A stretch of 64,000 nucleotides of DNA from Abelmoschus esculentus (Eukaryota; Streptophyta; Magnoliopsida; Malvales; Malvaceae), in NCBI GenBank assembly GCA_035048815.1, contig JAUCBN010000042.1, positions 7,750,001 to 7,814,000 of the forward strand, in the 5' to 3' direction. Position 1 is the stretch's first letter; every line of letters starts with the position of its first letter. The position numbers were made by a program, and so were the translations under genes. Shown here in pieces: positions 12,461 to 22,861 of the stretch. Under the pieces are notes generated by a model. That model saw only the letters and a program-made list of their open reading frames with translations. It had not been told where the DNA came from and did not search any database.

Positions 12461-12845
12461 CTCGTCAATAATAAAAGTCACCCCAACAATTCTGAAAATA
12501 GATGTAAGTAGGAAAGTATCACGTCGTACCATAATTCTCGTTAGCAAGAGTAATACTTTAGTCAATTTCTTGGCAGTGTAGTTTTGGTATCGGAACATGT
12601 TTCGAAACTGGTGTTGAGACTCAAGAACATTCTTTAAAAAAAAAAGCTCAGTATCGATACCGATGTAAATTGTATTGAAACGCTCATTCTAAAAATACTT
12701 GGAAAATATTTTAATGTTCTTGGTTTGACTTGAAATTTGGTTTTTGACTTAGGCACTTGAAAATTTATTTAAACCTAGTCCTTAAACATATTTGTTATAT
12801 CAAAATCAATTTTAGTTTTACAATCTCCCCTTTTTGATATAACAA
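12461..12845 (-). mobile_element. Copia (SIRE-like) 3' end remnant: polypurine tract and part of LTR
   Basis: On the minus strand, ATCAAAAAGGGGAGATTGT at about 12822-12840 looks like the pol end, polypurine tract and LTR start of SIRE-type copia elements. Downstream of it lies LTR-like sequence with GGTATCGATACTGAG. A second CTCCCCCTTTTTG block lies at about 12942-12954. The LTR end is not visible because the LINE begins at about 12440. Assignment rests on recalled family features, so it is tentative. Confidence 0.4.
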
Positions 12846-13181
12846 AACCAACATAAATTTTTAAGTTTAAAATCAAATTTTTAAGTTTTAAAACTCCCCC
12901 TTAATTTTTGCATGTCTTAAAAAATTTGGTTTATAGGTCTTCTCCCCCTTTTTGTTAGATCAAAATCAATATAAGACAAGGTATATATAAAGTAAAGAAC
13001 AAGCAATTTAAAAATAAACATACCATAGCATTAATAAACCCAAAAATCCAACATAAAAGTCAAAACATAACAAACGAAATACCATAGGTGCATATGTCTT
13101 AATATGAAGTGAAATGCAATCTAAACTTAAGAAATCATAACTAGTCCTAATAAGACATAACAAAGCAAAACTGAACTAAGA

Positions 13182-13790
13182 TCACTCGTCTCCATCATCA
13201 TCACCATCTTCCTCGTACTCATCGCCATCATCGTCATCGTTATTAGGAGCATTGTGAAGATGCCAAAGAGCTTTAAGAGAGAGACGCATGGAAAGGTTTT
13301 GAATCACCAAACTCATCAACCTCGTATTCATAGCATCAAAATCAGAGTCAAAGTGAGTGGTTAAGGAATCAAACTGAGCATCCAAGCCGTTAAACCTAGA
13401 TGTAAGAAATGCCATCATCTCGAAATTAGGAGCTACTTACTGAATCGGCTCCGGATTAACCGGAGGAGGAGGAGGAGCACCTTGAACCCATTCACCATTA
13501 AGATACTAAAAATAGGAACGGTTGAGAGAAGTTTCACCGATGGGTTCTTTAACGGGCTCCACAATGTCATAAGAATAATTGATTCCCAAATGCACAAAGA
13601 TAGAGCTGAGCACACAAGCATAGGAGAACGATCGAAAGAGAGGAGTGGTGCGGTTCTTGACTTGCCAAACAATATCGGCAAAGAGAATTTAAGGAAGATT
13701 TAGTTGTCGAGTTTGACGGAAGCAATTGATCCGAAAACCATCCACTTGACGAATACATGAGTACTTACCATTTGATGAACGAATCCATGG
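13182..13790 (-). pseudogene. Plant retroelement-associated protein (putative plant transposon protein type), C-terminal part
   Basis: One minus-strand frame reads from about 13790 to 13182. It is interrupted by in-frame stops near 13690, 13507 and 13439. Recognisable blocks are ADIVWQVKNRTTPLFRSFSY, then GINYSYDIVEPVKEPIGETS, then a proline run (PPPPPVNPEP), and last a DxxF.-rich helical repeat with an acidic tail of D and E encoded by GAT/GAC/GAA repeats. This pattern matches proteins often labelled putative plant transposon protein in Malvaceae-type genomes. Its biochemical role is unknown. It sits between two copia LTR remnants, which suggests it was carried in a retroelement. Confidence 0.5.
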
Positions 13791-13919
13791 TTACTGTTAA
13801 TTGCACAACCTTTGATGATACATCTCTGCGTTAATCAAAGGTGTATAACAACGATCTTGCGCTTCTATTGGCCGTTGAAATCCTGCACTTATCCCTAGGT
13901 CTAACAATAATATGAGTAA

Positions 13920-14860
13920 AGGGTAATAAAAATAGTACTTTTGAACACTCATCACGTTTTGGTACAGTTTGCCACTATGAATTTTGGTTTCGATTTAGAA
14001 AACACACATTTTAATAGCTAGTATTGAAACTAGTTTTAGGTGTTTCAGTACACCTCTAATGGCTTTATGAAAACACAACTTCTTTATAAAACCCTCCAAC
14101 GGTTAGGAGCCATATCGAAACAAACTTTAGCTGTTTTGATACGATGAGCATGAATGTTTCGATACGCCTTATAGGCTTTTTGATTTATTGCAGATCCAAC
14201 GATTATTTCCCAAAGTGGCAATATCGAAATGGCTACCAAGCATTTCGATATCACCTGGATCAGAAGAAAAAATTGGCATGGAAATCAGCTCTAAACGACT
14301 CCAAATTAATCCCAACGGTCATCAACGACTAAAATTTCAATTGGGGTGATAAAAGGAAGTCTTAAGTATCATGTAGAGACTAATGCTTCCATTGTAACAA
14401 CAATATGATCAAACAATTGTCTTAGTGCTTAATTTTCAATCTTTGGATAGACAAACACTTTTGAACTCAATTGTCAATGAATGCTCAAGTGTATTAGGAT
14501 TGGCAAACATCTTCCTTTGTAGAAGAATTACAAGTTTGCTTAAGTTTTTCTCTTGTTTAAGAGGATTCACAAAGTTCAAGTTGTGAACTTTTGGATGCTA
14601 GATTCGGAAATTGAATCTAGGTTATAAGGTTAGTCCTTTAGCCTCAAAAGGACAAAATTCTTAGTGAATTTGGAAAAACCTTAATGAGAAGCTAAGGTAG
14701 TGGATGTAGGATTTGGGTTAAAAATCTGAACCACTCTAAGTCCTTTGTGTTCATTATCTATATTTTTGCTTCCACCAAATTACACCCAAATTACCATCTC
14801 TCCATCACTTGTCAAGATTAATCGATTGTGAATCGAGCCTAACACCACTTAATCTCTAAA
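13920..14860 (+). mobile_element. Copia (SIRE-like) LTR remnant, plus strand
   Basis: The stretch repeats short ATCGAAA and TTCGATA motifs (14110-14255) typical of these LTRs. It ends with GTAGTGGATGTAGGATTTGG and GAACCACTC at about 14697-14737, the R/U5 signature of SIRE-type copia LTRs. It has no primer-binding site, gag or pol after it, so it is a solo or truncated LTR. Open frames here are short and meaningless. TG and CA ends are not defined. Confidence 0.5.
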
Positions 14861-14879
14861 ATAATTGAATTGTTGATAA

Positions 14880-15801
14880 AAATATAATTAAATTAATAAA
14901 AATAAGTATATATTAAAATTTAAATTTATCATTATTTGTTTCGAGGTTTAATGTTTTTTTTAGCTAATGAATTCTTTTATATCAAATATATATTTTTTAA
15001 CAATTTAGAGATGACTATAAAGTAATATTTATCATAAATATTCTTAATTTTTTAATAATACACGTACAATTTTTTATAAACATTGAAACATTTTATTATT
15101 AAGACACTCGTTAGATTCACAACTAATACTAAGTTAATAAGTATTATACATAAATATTTTTATTAGTTTAAATTATAGTTTTCCTACGTACACTATACTC
15201 GCTATATTATATCATTTATTAATAATATCATTTATTAGGTTAAATAATTGGTCTGTTACTGGATAGACATGATTTTTTATTTAAAAATTGAATGTACTTG
15301 CACGATGCATATTTTATACATTTAGATCTTTCTTTCGTGGTCTTCGATTCTGAATGATACAACCGTGCTTATTTATTTTAGAAAAAGATTATCAGCTAAC
15401 ATTATTGAACTAAGTCAACCTCCTTTTCTCAATATACAGTGCGAAACAGATATGCATATTATTAAATGATATTCAGTTCGAAACAGTGTACAATTAAATA
15501 TGATTTTATTAGAAATATATGATAATTTTAACGAGTCAAATCCAACTCGTAAAAATTGTGTGAGATACATAACGGTTGTGTTATATGAATAAATCTCAAA
15601 GTTAAATTATTTCACCTAATAAAGATTCCATATTATATCATATGATGTGTATTCACTAACTAATTATTCCCCCATTTTTAAAACATTTACATTAAATCAT
15701 ATATTCTCTTTCTTGGCTAAGTTATAGATCACGAATAAGGATGGACCAAAATTTTATATAAGATGTAAATTATAAAAAGGTATATTAAAAACGTAGGGTA
15801 T
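14880..15801. other. AT-rich spacer upstream of the P450 gene
   Basis: No gene, RNA or defined repeat is visible here. Confidence 0.5.
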
Positions 15802-15810
15802 AAAATTATA

Positions 15811-16235
15811 GAGAAATTATATTATGGGTCATTCCCACTAAGGACGGAATTATACAAGGGTGGGGAGGGGTGAAGAATTTTTTTTTCACTTTTGTCTCCC
15901 TATTTAAATTCTTTTAAAATTAATTTTTTATGAATTTGCCCCCTACTTTTAAACATTTATGTTTACCCCTCAACCCTAAATTCTGGCTTTGTCCTTGATT
16001 CCTGCCACGTTATTCATGGATCAACCAATCAAATATATCTATTTAATTTTTTTCACTTCATCTTTTTTACAAAGTGAATCTTCACTAATATTTACGGTAA
16101 ATTAAGTTTAAAAATAGTTTTTACCAAATGAAGATTCACTTAGTAAAAAAATGAGATAAAAAATTATTTAAATCGAAGCATTTGATTGGTTGGTCCAATG
16201 GATAACGTGATGAATGACCCATGATACAATTTCTC
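15811..16235. mobile_element. Mutator-type MITE (copy 1), interrupted by a nested element
   Basis: The left end GAGAAATTATATTATGGGTC answers the inverted right end GACCCATGATACAATTTCTC. Inner arms also pair, for example GGATCAACCAATCAAA with TTTGATTGGTTGGTCC, and GTGAATCTTCACT with the later GAAGATTCAC. The flanks AAAATTATA (15802-15810) and AAGATTATA (16236-16244) form a 9-bp target duplication with one mismatch, as expected for Mutator-like elements. A second copy lies at 50827-51080. This element ends about 135 bp before the P450 TATA box, so it forms part of the upstream region of that gene. Confidence 0.8.
15839..15997. mobile_element. Small nested element inside MITE copy 1
   Basis: About 160 bp interrupt the left arm of the MITE and have no counterpart in copy 2. 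The ends are short inverted repeats, TAAGGAC on the left and GTCCTTG on the right. The neighbouring inner bases (GGAATT against AATTCTGG) pair less well. The flanks share ATTCC. The size and ends suggest a hAT-type MITE, but with such short ends this is an inference. Confidence 0.55.
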
Positions 16236-16371
16236 AAGATTATAGGAGTTTAAAGGTATAAATTAGATTATCATTAAAAAATAAAAAATATATATAATAT
16301 AAAAAAATTCAAAATTTTTAGGTGGGATGCTACACCAAACACCCCTAAGTTCATCTCTAATCATGGATATC

Positions 16372-16379
16372 TATATAAA
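16372..16379 (+). promoter_or_regulatory. TATA box of the P450 gene
   Basis: TATATAAA lies 74 bp before the ATG at 16446 and only 26 bp before the upstream ATG at 16398. Plant transcription normally starts about 25-35 bp after the TATA box. The transcript would then begin near 16400-16410 and probably miss the upstream ATG. Confidence 0.6.
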
Positions 16380-16445
16380 GAAGCATCATGAAAAATAATG
16401 AAAGAAGAAAGTAAACCCAGAAAAGCTTTCAAATTATCAAGAAAT

Positions 16446-17969
16446 ATGATGTTTTCAGCCATTATCTTCATTCTCTTGATTCTTTTTCTTGGCCACCATT
16501 GGTACAAAAATCGGAAATCTCCGGTAACAAATTGGCCCGTTCTTGGAATGCTTCCGTCCCTAATTTGTAACTCTGATCGACTCTTTGATTATTTCACCCA
16601 TGACATTCTTGATTCCTGTGAGAGTGGAACGTTCAAGTTCAAAGGACCTTGGTTCCCAAGCTTGGATTTCGTTCTCACAAGTAATCCCATGAATGTTAAC
16701 CACATTTTCTCCAAGAATTTTCTCAACTACGAAAAAGGTTCCGAGTTTAGAGAGATTTTCGAGCCATTTGGTGAAGGAATCGTCACTTCGGATTCCGACA
16801 CATGGAAAATCCAAAGGAAGAGCTTGCATGCAATAATGGTGAAGAACAACAAGTACTTGAAATACCAAGATATTGTTTTCAGACGTGTTTTGGAGAAGGG
16901 TCTGGTCCCGGTTCTCGAACATGCTGTCAAACATGGAACTGAGGTTGATCTTGAAGATGTTCTCCAGAGATTTGATTATGATAATATATGTTTGTTGGCT
17001 CTGGGATTCGACCCAAAATCTCTTTCGGTTTCGTTCCCGGTGGTACCAAGCAAGGTGGCTTTCCACGAGATAGAGGATTGTTTGTTGTTCAGGTATGTCT
17101 TGCCTTTAAGCTTTTGGAAGCTTCAACAATGGCTGCAAATCGGTCCAGAGAAAAGTTTGAGTGACTCTTTAGGGGTTGTTGATCGTTTTCTTTACGATTG
17201 CATTGCCATGAAACGAGAGAAGCTAAGCGGAAAAACCATTGTTGAAGATGACGAATTCGATTTGGCGACAGCTTTGTTGGTCGAAGAGGAAAATTTGAGT
17301 GTGTCTGGGAAAATAAATGACAAATTTCTGAGAGACACTACATACAATTTCATGGCAGCTGGGAAAGATACTGTGAGTGCGTGTTTGTCTTGGTTTTTCT
17401 GGCTTATCACAATGAATCCATCAGTTAAAACCAAAATTTTAGAGGAGATTGATTTGAATCTTCCCACGAGTTATAAAAACCAGAACATGATCATGTCTTT
17501 CACCACTGAAGAACTCAATCGATTCACTTACCTAAATGGAGCCTTGTGTGAGACATTAAGGCTTTATCCACCTGTACCAGTGAATCATAAAACTGCAGTC
17601 CGACCTGATGTTCTTCCGAGCGGTGACACTGTCAATGAGAACACACGTATCTTGATTTCGTACTATTCGATGGGTCGGAGCGAAGAAATTTGGGGTAAAG
17701 ATTGCTTAGAATTTAAACCGGAAAGGTGGATTTCAGATAAAGGAGATATAGTTCATGTGCCAACTTACAAGTTCTCATCATTCAGTGCAGGGCCTAGGAC
17801 TTGTTTAGGCAAAGATATGAGTATGAAACAGATGAAGATTGTGGCAATCAATTTACTATGGAATTATCAAGTTGAAATGGTGGATGGGCAGGTTATCAAA
17901 CCAGGCAAATGCATCACACTTCACATTGGAGATGGTTTGAAAGTTAGAATCAAGAAAAGGGTTGTTTGA
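16446..17969 (+). CDS. Cytochrome P450, CYP96A family (alkane / fatty-acyl hydroxylase-like)
   Basis: This is an intronless, complete gene of 507 codons, the usual length and structure for CYP96A. An N-terminal membrane anchor follows the start (MMFSAIIFILLILFLG), so the protein sits on the ER. Then comes NWPVLGMLP. The I-helix oxygen-binding motif AGKDT is near residues 305-309, the K-helix ETLR at 369-372, FKPERW follows, and the haem loop FSAGPRTCLG has its ligand at Cys453. The closest match I recognise is CYP96A15 (MAH1), the midchain alkane hydroxylase of cuticular wax synthesis. CYP86 fatty-acid omega-hydroxylases are close relatives, and the actual substrate is unknown. An in-frame ATG at 16398 would add 16 charged residues. 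I chose 16446 because the TATA box is too close to the first ATG and the family starts directly with the hydrophobic anchor. No frame damage is seen. Confidence 0.93.
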   Translation: MMFSAIIFILLILFLGHHWYKNRKSPVTNWPVLGMLPSLICNSDRLFDYFTHDILDSCESGTFKFKGPWFPSLDFVLTSNPMNVNHIFSKNFLNYEKGSEFREIFEPFGEGIVTSDSDTWKIQRKSLHAIMVKNNKYLKYQDIVFRRVLEKGLVPVLEHAVKHGTEVDLEDVLQRFDYDNICLLALGFDPKSLSVSFPVVPSKVAFHEIEDCLLFRYVLPLSFWKLQQWLQIGPEKSLSDSLGVVDRFLYDCIAMKREKLSGKTIVEDDEFDLATALLVEEENLSVSGKINDKFLRDTTYNFMAAGKDTVSACLSWFFWLITMNPSVKTKILEEIDLNLPTSYKNQNMIMSFTTEELNRFTYLNGALCETLRLYPPVPVNHKTAVRPDVLPSGDTVNENTRILISYYSMGRSEEIWGKDCLEFKPERWISDKGDIVHVPTYKFSSFSAGPRTCLGKDMSMKQMKIVAINLLWNYQVEMVDGQVIKPGKCITLHIGDGLKVRIKKRVV

Positions 17970-18065
17970 TTGTATCAGAAACATGAAAAATGTAATATTA
18001 TGGCTTCTCTTTATTGCATCCTTGTTGTGATATTTGAGCTACTTTTAGCCAAATTATTATCCAAA

Positions 18066-18071
18066 AATAAA
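18066..18071 (+). terminator. Possible poly(A) signal of the P450 gene
   Basis: AATAAA lies 97 bp after the stop codon in an AT-rich stretch. The spacing fits a plant 3' UTR. Such hexamers are common by chance in this sequence. Confidence 0.4.
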
Positions 18072-18079
18072 ATGTCCCA

Positions 18080-19150
18080 CTTTTTTATTTATAAATTTTT
18101 AAATGATTATTGTTAGATGTTTATAAGTGACTTTAAGACAAGGGACTTTAAGTCCGGGTGCGGAGGTGAAACTATATCCCAATAGAAAAACAAACGATGT
18201 TTATATTAAAAAATATAAATTTAAATAATTTTATCTACACGGAATATATAAACTATTAAAGGATTGAGAATATATATATAAACATATATACCTTTTAATT
18301 ATTTTTAGACTATTAAATAAATGAGTGTTGAGATAAACCTATTAATTCATATATCATAGTGTTTTTTTAAAATATTAATTTCGCTAGTATATTTTATAAT
18401 AATTTTTATTATAATTCTATTAAAAATAATCTCATGTGAGTTTAAATATAATTCAAACATTTCAAAAATATAATTATATAATATTCTAATTTTATCCAAT
18501 ATAAATATATAATTAAATAATAATTAAATAAATTTAATATTAAATAAATGGTATACAGTCCATAAATCCAAAAGTCAATTTACATAATATCCATGAACAT
18601 GTGATGTCTAAATCCCATTTATAATACAAAGCCTAACATGCTTATTTATTTTTCGAAAAAACATATCACGTGATAACCGTCTATTGGCCCAAAAAATATT
18701 ATATGAATTGTGTTTCATCAGCCCTTAGTTGGTGCCAGCGAACCTGTGATATTAAAAATATATACCCTATAAATACTTAAAAAAAAAAATAGGTCACACC
18801 ATTAATTGTGTATCAATTATTAAATTAAAGAATAATAACAGAAAAAATCTAACCTCAAAAAATAGCACCATTGTCAGAAACAAATCATCGAAAAAATTAT
18901 CAAAGAAAAAAAATTAAAATCGTTATTCCACCACTGTGAAAGTAACGTTTTCCCTCATTTTTATTTCCTGTAAAAGAAACAAAAAATCATTAAAAATATA
19001 CTTAAAAAATAAAACCGAAAATAGAATAAGTTGAAGAGGCTAATCTTGGTGTTCAGAATATGTCTGAATATAACTACAGATGGGGTATAAAAAGTTGATC
19101 CTACACGAAAACCTAATTGAAATATGCGTTATAAAATGATTTGATTTGAG
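18080..19150. other. AT-rich spacer downstream of the P450
   Basis: No coding frame or defined repeat is visible. Homopolymer and AT runs dominate. Confidence 0.5.
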
Positions 19151-19425
19151 GATGTGATGACCTAAAATCGATCTATATCTGACTGTTGTCGACTCGAATT
19201 CGAGTTGGACATATTACTGTAGTAATCGAACCCGACCTGTATTCGACCGAGGATGACCCGAACCCGAATTGAACATGTTATAATAGACCTAAAACCCGAC
19301 CTATATCTAAATAAAATGAACCCGAACCCAAGATTGACCTGACATATAACCAATATTACCCGACTGAAGTTATTTGAGATTCGATTTTACCCGACCTGTT
19401 ATTGATCTGAACTAATATTTAACTG
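19150..19425. repeat. Degenerate CCCGAA / CCCGACC-rich repeat
   Basis: Motifs such as ACCCGACCTGT, GACCCGAACCCGAA and AACCCGACCTATAT recur about ten times within 270 bp without a fixed period. The minus-strand open frame here (19162-19353) is a product of this repeat and is not a gene. Confidence 0.6.
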
Positions 19426-19429
19426 ACAT

Positions 19430-20424
19430 GTAATTGAGAAAATCTATGATTGATAAATTTAAAGTGTTGATAAGTGTTAAATAATTTTTTTGATATTGTA
19501 ATTACTAATTTTATCCGAATTGACCTCTTTTATTTTATTTTTCTAGAATAATTGGCATAACGCTTTAATGAGCTTTATTAGTATGTTTTTATTATTAATA
19601 TGGGGTTTGATTGCTATGAAATATTTATAAGAGTTGCATATTAGTATTGAATGATATTGAGTGTAAAACCGTGTGTTAGTATGAATATTATTATTACATG
19701 TTAGCGTGTGCATGAGTATCGATGTTTATGATCATGTTATTATTCGCATTTTAGTTAGTATGTATTAATATGTGTTTTCATGTTTATTAAATAAATAATG
19801 TACGTGTGTACGTAGTTAATATATGTTGATATAAGTATGTAACGTGTTAAAAAAGGAAACGAAAAAAGTGAAAAAAAATATAAGCATATATCATGACATG
19901 TGTTAGTATATTAATTAATAATATTATTGCATAAATATATTGCATGTTTGCAGGTATATTTTTTTTTTACATGCATTTTAATTGTTTATATGCATGTAGT
20001 TATGTTAATATTTTAGGTTTACATGTACACTCATTTTAATTGTTTATATGTATGTAGTTAGTCTTTGGTCCGGTGTATCGTCAACCTTATTAATTAAATG
20101 TCTTATTAATTCAAATTCATCATGAAAACATTTTTTTGGTACCGATTTTCGGGCGCGATGAGGGTGTTAATCATTCCCCACACGCAATGAACTCCCGAAC
20201 CCTTTTTCAAAGTAAATCTCTGTTTTTCCTTTTAAGGCGTCCGGTCTACCTTAGTGACCGGTGGCGACTCCAATTTTACCGTTTTAAAAATAATTAATGT
20301 TTTTAAATAACATTTTTCAAGTGTGTTAAATTAGTAGCATCAAAGATCTTTTACCCCACACCACACTTTTCAAATTAATGTCCGTTTTCCGTCTTCGGAC
20401 CCTTCTAGAAAGGCCGCTACAACA
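19430..20424 (+). mobile_element. Tat/Ogre-lineage 5' LTR (element T0; left end approximate)
   Basis: The right end ...GCTACAACA at 20424 is followed by a degenerate tRNA-Arg primer site. The 3' part shares blocks with the LTRs at 23818-25270 and 43489-44563: a CCCCACA...ACTCCCGAACCC block, then a GTCCGGTCTACC block, then GGTGGCGACTCCAATTTT. The left boundary is not visible. A local near-duplication (TTTTAATTGTTTATATGCATGTAGTTA, in pieces) lies at about 19975-20060. Confidence 0.6.
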
Positions 20425-20425
20425 A

Positions 20426-20441
20426 GGTGACTCCGGTGAGA
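20426..20441 (+). other. Degenerate primer-binding site, tRNA-Arg type
   Basis: GGTGACTCCGGTGAG resembles TGGCGACTCCGCTGGGG, the complement of the 3' end of plant tRNA-Arg, with a few changes. It follows directly after the LTR end ACAACA. Confidence 0.6.
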
Positions 20442-21172
20442 AAATTTTTGTTTTTAACAAAAAGAGAGTTAGGCCAAATAAAAAATATTTTCAACTTGCT
20501 TTTAAACTTTAATTAATTTTAAAGAAGTTTTTCATTAAATGTGACCGAAGTTTTATGGGCTTCAATAATTGATTAGTCAAATTAATTTTTCATTTAATTT
20601 TTAAGGATTTACCGATATGTGTTGCATCATTCCATTAAGCTCTATACTCGAGCTCTAACCCTTTTTTTAAGTGAGAGTGAAATGCCCATACCCAAGTGAG
20701 TAACCCTCCACGGGTAGGTAATGTACTTCCGGAATCCACGCTTTGATAGGTGAGTAGCCCTCCACGTGATTAGGTCATGCTTTCCCTCGAATCGAATCCA
20801 ATTCGCAAGCTTGTAATGGGCCAAAATTTGGGCTCTTATTTGCCTTAGAAGGCAATAAGAGAGGTTCGGGTACCCCAATTAGAATTGAACCACATACGTG
20901 AGAACATAGGAAACCCACCCGATAGAGCCATGCGAATAACTCTAGAGATATAGATTAGGGCTTTTTTCGTGAACCATGTTTGTGTTTATTTTCCTTGCAT
21001 TCTTTCCTCTAAATATTTTTTGTTGTAACTAACATTTTGTGTCTTTCTTTCTTTTGTTTCTTTTTACATGCATTATCATGTCATAAAGAGCACATTGAAG
21101 TTAAAAATAGTTTGGCATTAAAGACTTTATTAATGGAGATTTTGTTCAAAACAACAACAAGAAGAACCCCGG
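20442..21172 (+). mobile_element. Tat element T0 leader, truncated
   Basis: GTGTTGCATCATTCCATTAAGCTC near 20619 (given here in part) matches the leader of element T1 near 25333, including the CTCCACG/GGGTA-type tracts that follow. No gag is reached before the Athila LTR joins at 21173. The open frames inside are short and unsupported. Confidence 0.6.
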
Positions 21173-22492
21173 TGTTGCGTGTAAAAAGTGCGCAAATAGT
21201 GCAAGTGTACACGTCGCAAGTAATAAAGTGATAAGTATTATCGTGTATCATCTCCATAAAGATTGATCTACTTAATATGTCTTCTTTTATCTTCTTGTTC
21301 TGTAAAAGAAATAAAAACACAGATTAATTGGGTTGGAGTAAACTAAATAATAAGAGAATAAGTAGATTAAGAAAGTGGTCAGGATCCAGTTGTGTTCTAC
21401 AGTGGATTCAATTGACTTGTTTCTGTCCAATACAATCACACAACACTGCCTCGGTAGCACTGCAGTTTTACTGCCTCAACATTGATAAGTGTCATCCGCC
21501 ACGACAATCCCTTGCTCTTGGGTGGACTTTATCAAGATTCGGCAAAGTGTCCTTTGATGAATCCGCGTATCCCTAAGTCGAAGTACTGTTGATGACCAGT
21601 CTATGATGATACCTCCCGGCGTGAATCAATTATAATCATCAACCAATCTCACACTTCTTTTAGCCACTGAAACTGTAACCTATCCTTAGGCCGAGTTAGT
21701 ATTTTTCGAATAGAAAAATACCATACTTATTCCTTTCATGAATCTAACTCTTCTGATATTAGATAAATAGATTACTCACAAACTTCTCTCCCGAGCTTGA
21801 ATGCAAGAACAATGAATGGCAAAGAATAAGCAAACCTTGATATTTTATTACATTGAAACAAAGTTCAATCTCTTCTCACTAATATTCTACAACTTTCACC
21901 TAAGCCTGAAGGAAATTAGAACATAATGAAAAGTAAAGAAAACTCTAAAATATAAGATGAATCCGGCTCTCTAGTCTCCAATGTCGATGATCCTCCCTTC
22001 TTCTTGGACGACTATGGTTTATATAGGCTTGGCCTAGGACAAACTTTTCCTAAGTAGGAATACAACATGGAGTAAAACATAAGTCAAATACATAAATAAT
22101 AATATTTGTTTTATTTCCAAGTTTATTCCCACTAGGATTCTTTTCCCGCGTGGCCTTTGACTTGGGCTTTCTACTCTCTTCCCAGCTCCGATCCTTGTGC
22201 TGCTTGTCTAGAAACTTCCACCTCATTTTTCTCTTCAGATCGCCTACAATATCGGTACTTGTCCTTCAAGTGCTGTCAGGGCCTCAGTTGCTGCCGCGAC
22301 AATAGATATTCCTGCAAATGCATAAAAGTGTAGTAAAGCTTGCCTTTTCTATAAATATCATCTTTATATGTTACAAAAGCAAAGTACCTAAATATCTTAC
22401 ATTAAGCACATGCATTAGTCCAATTAGGTATAGTTTAAGTGATTATTGTCCATTAAAGATGTAAAAATTGATAGTGAATTGAGTACTTATCA
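21173..22492 (-). mobile_element. Athila-lineage LTR, copy A
   Basis: On the minus strand it starts TGATAAGTACTC (22492) and ends CGCAACA (21173), about 1320 bp. It shares the order of landmarks with copies B and C: an AGAGCAAGGGATT-type block, a GGTATCATC block, an ATGGAGATGATACACG block, and CTTATCACTTTATTACTTGC just before the end. It is joined at its upstream side to Athila 3' internal sequence, so it is a 3' LTR. The five bases flanking each end do not match, so the insertion is rearranged. Confidence 0.8.
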
Positions 22493-22861
22493 CACATTCA
22501 AACTCGGACTATTGCTTATCCTCAAGCATTGCAAACCATCAATTTGCCAAACCTTACTCTCTCTTGGTCTTACGTTTTCATCTATTCTCCCCATCATAAC
22601 TATGTCTATTCTTAAGCCTTAACCTCTCGGTTACCCAAGGATTTACCCGGACTCAAGCTATAAGATTTTGTGAGTTTATGCGTTTTTGTGGACAAGTTTG
22701 ATTAAAGGCTTTCTTAGATAAACTCTAAGTTCAAAACAAGTAGACTTGTATTTAGTGTATTCTTCTTAAAACAATAATTTCTTGAGCCAATTTTGGGATC
22801 CTCAAGGATTGTGTTTTCTCATCTATATTTCCTTCTTTCTTTTGATAGTTTTTTTAGCATA
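22493..22861 (-). mobile_element. Athila 3' internal non-coding sequence, truncated
   Basis: Read on the minus strand this matches the region just before LTR copy C: a TTAGAGTTTATCTAAGAAAGCC block (in part), an AAACGCA block, CCTTGGGTAA, and GCTTGAGGATAAGCAATAG. The polypurine tract is decayed. It also carries one copy of the 26-nt hairpin, at 22781-22806. It stops abruptly at 22862, where another LTR begins. Confidence 0.75.

Noticed and set aside
16560..17066. 168-codon open frame antisense to the P450
   Set aside because: It mirrors the coding strand of a clear P450 and shows no domain of its own.
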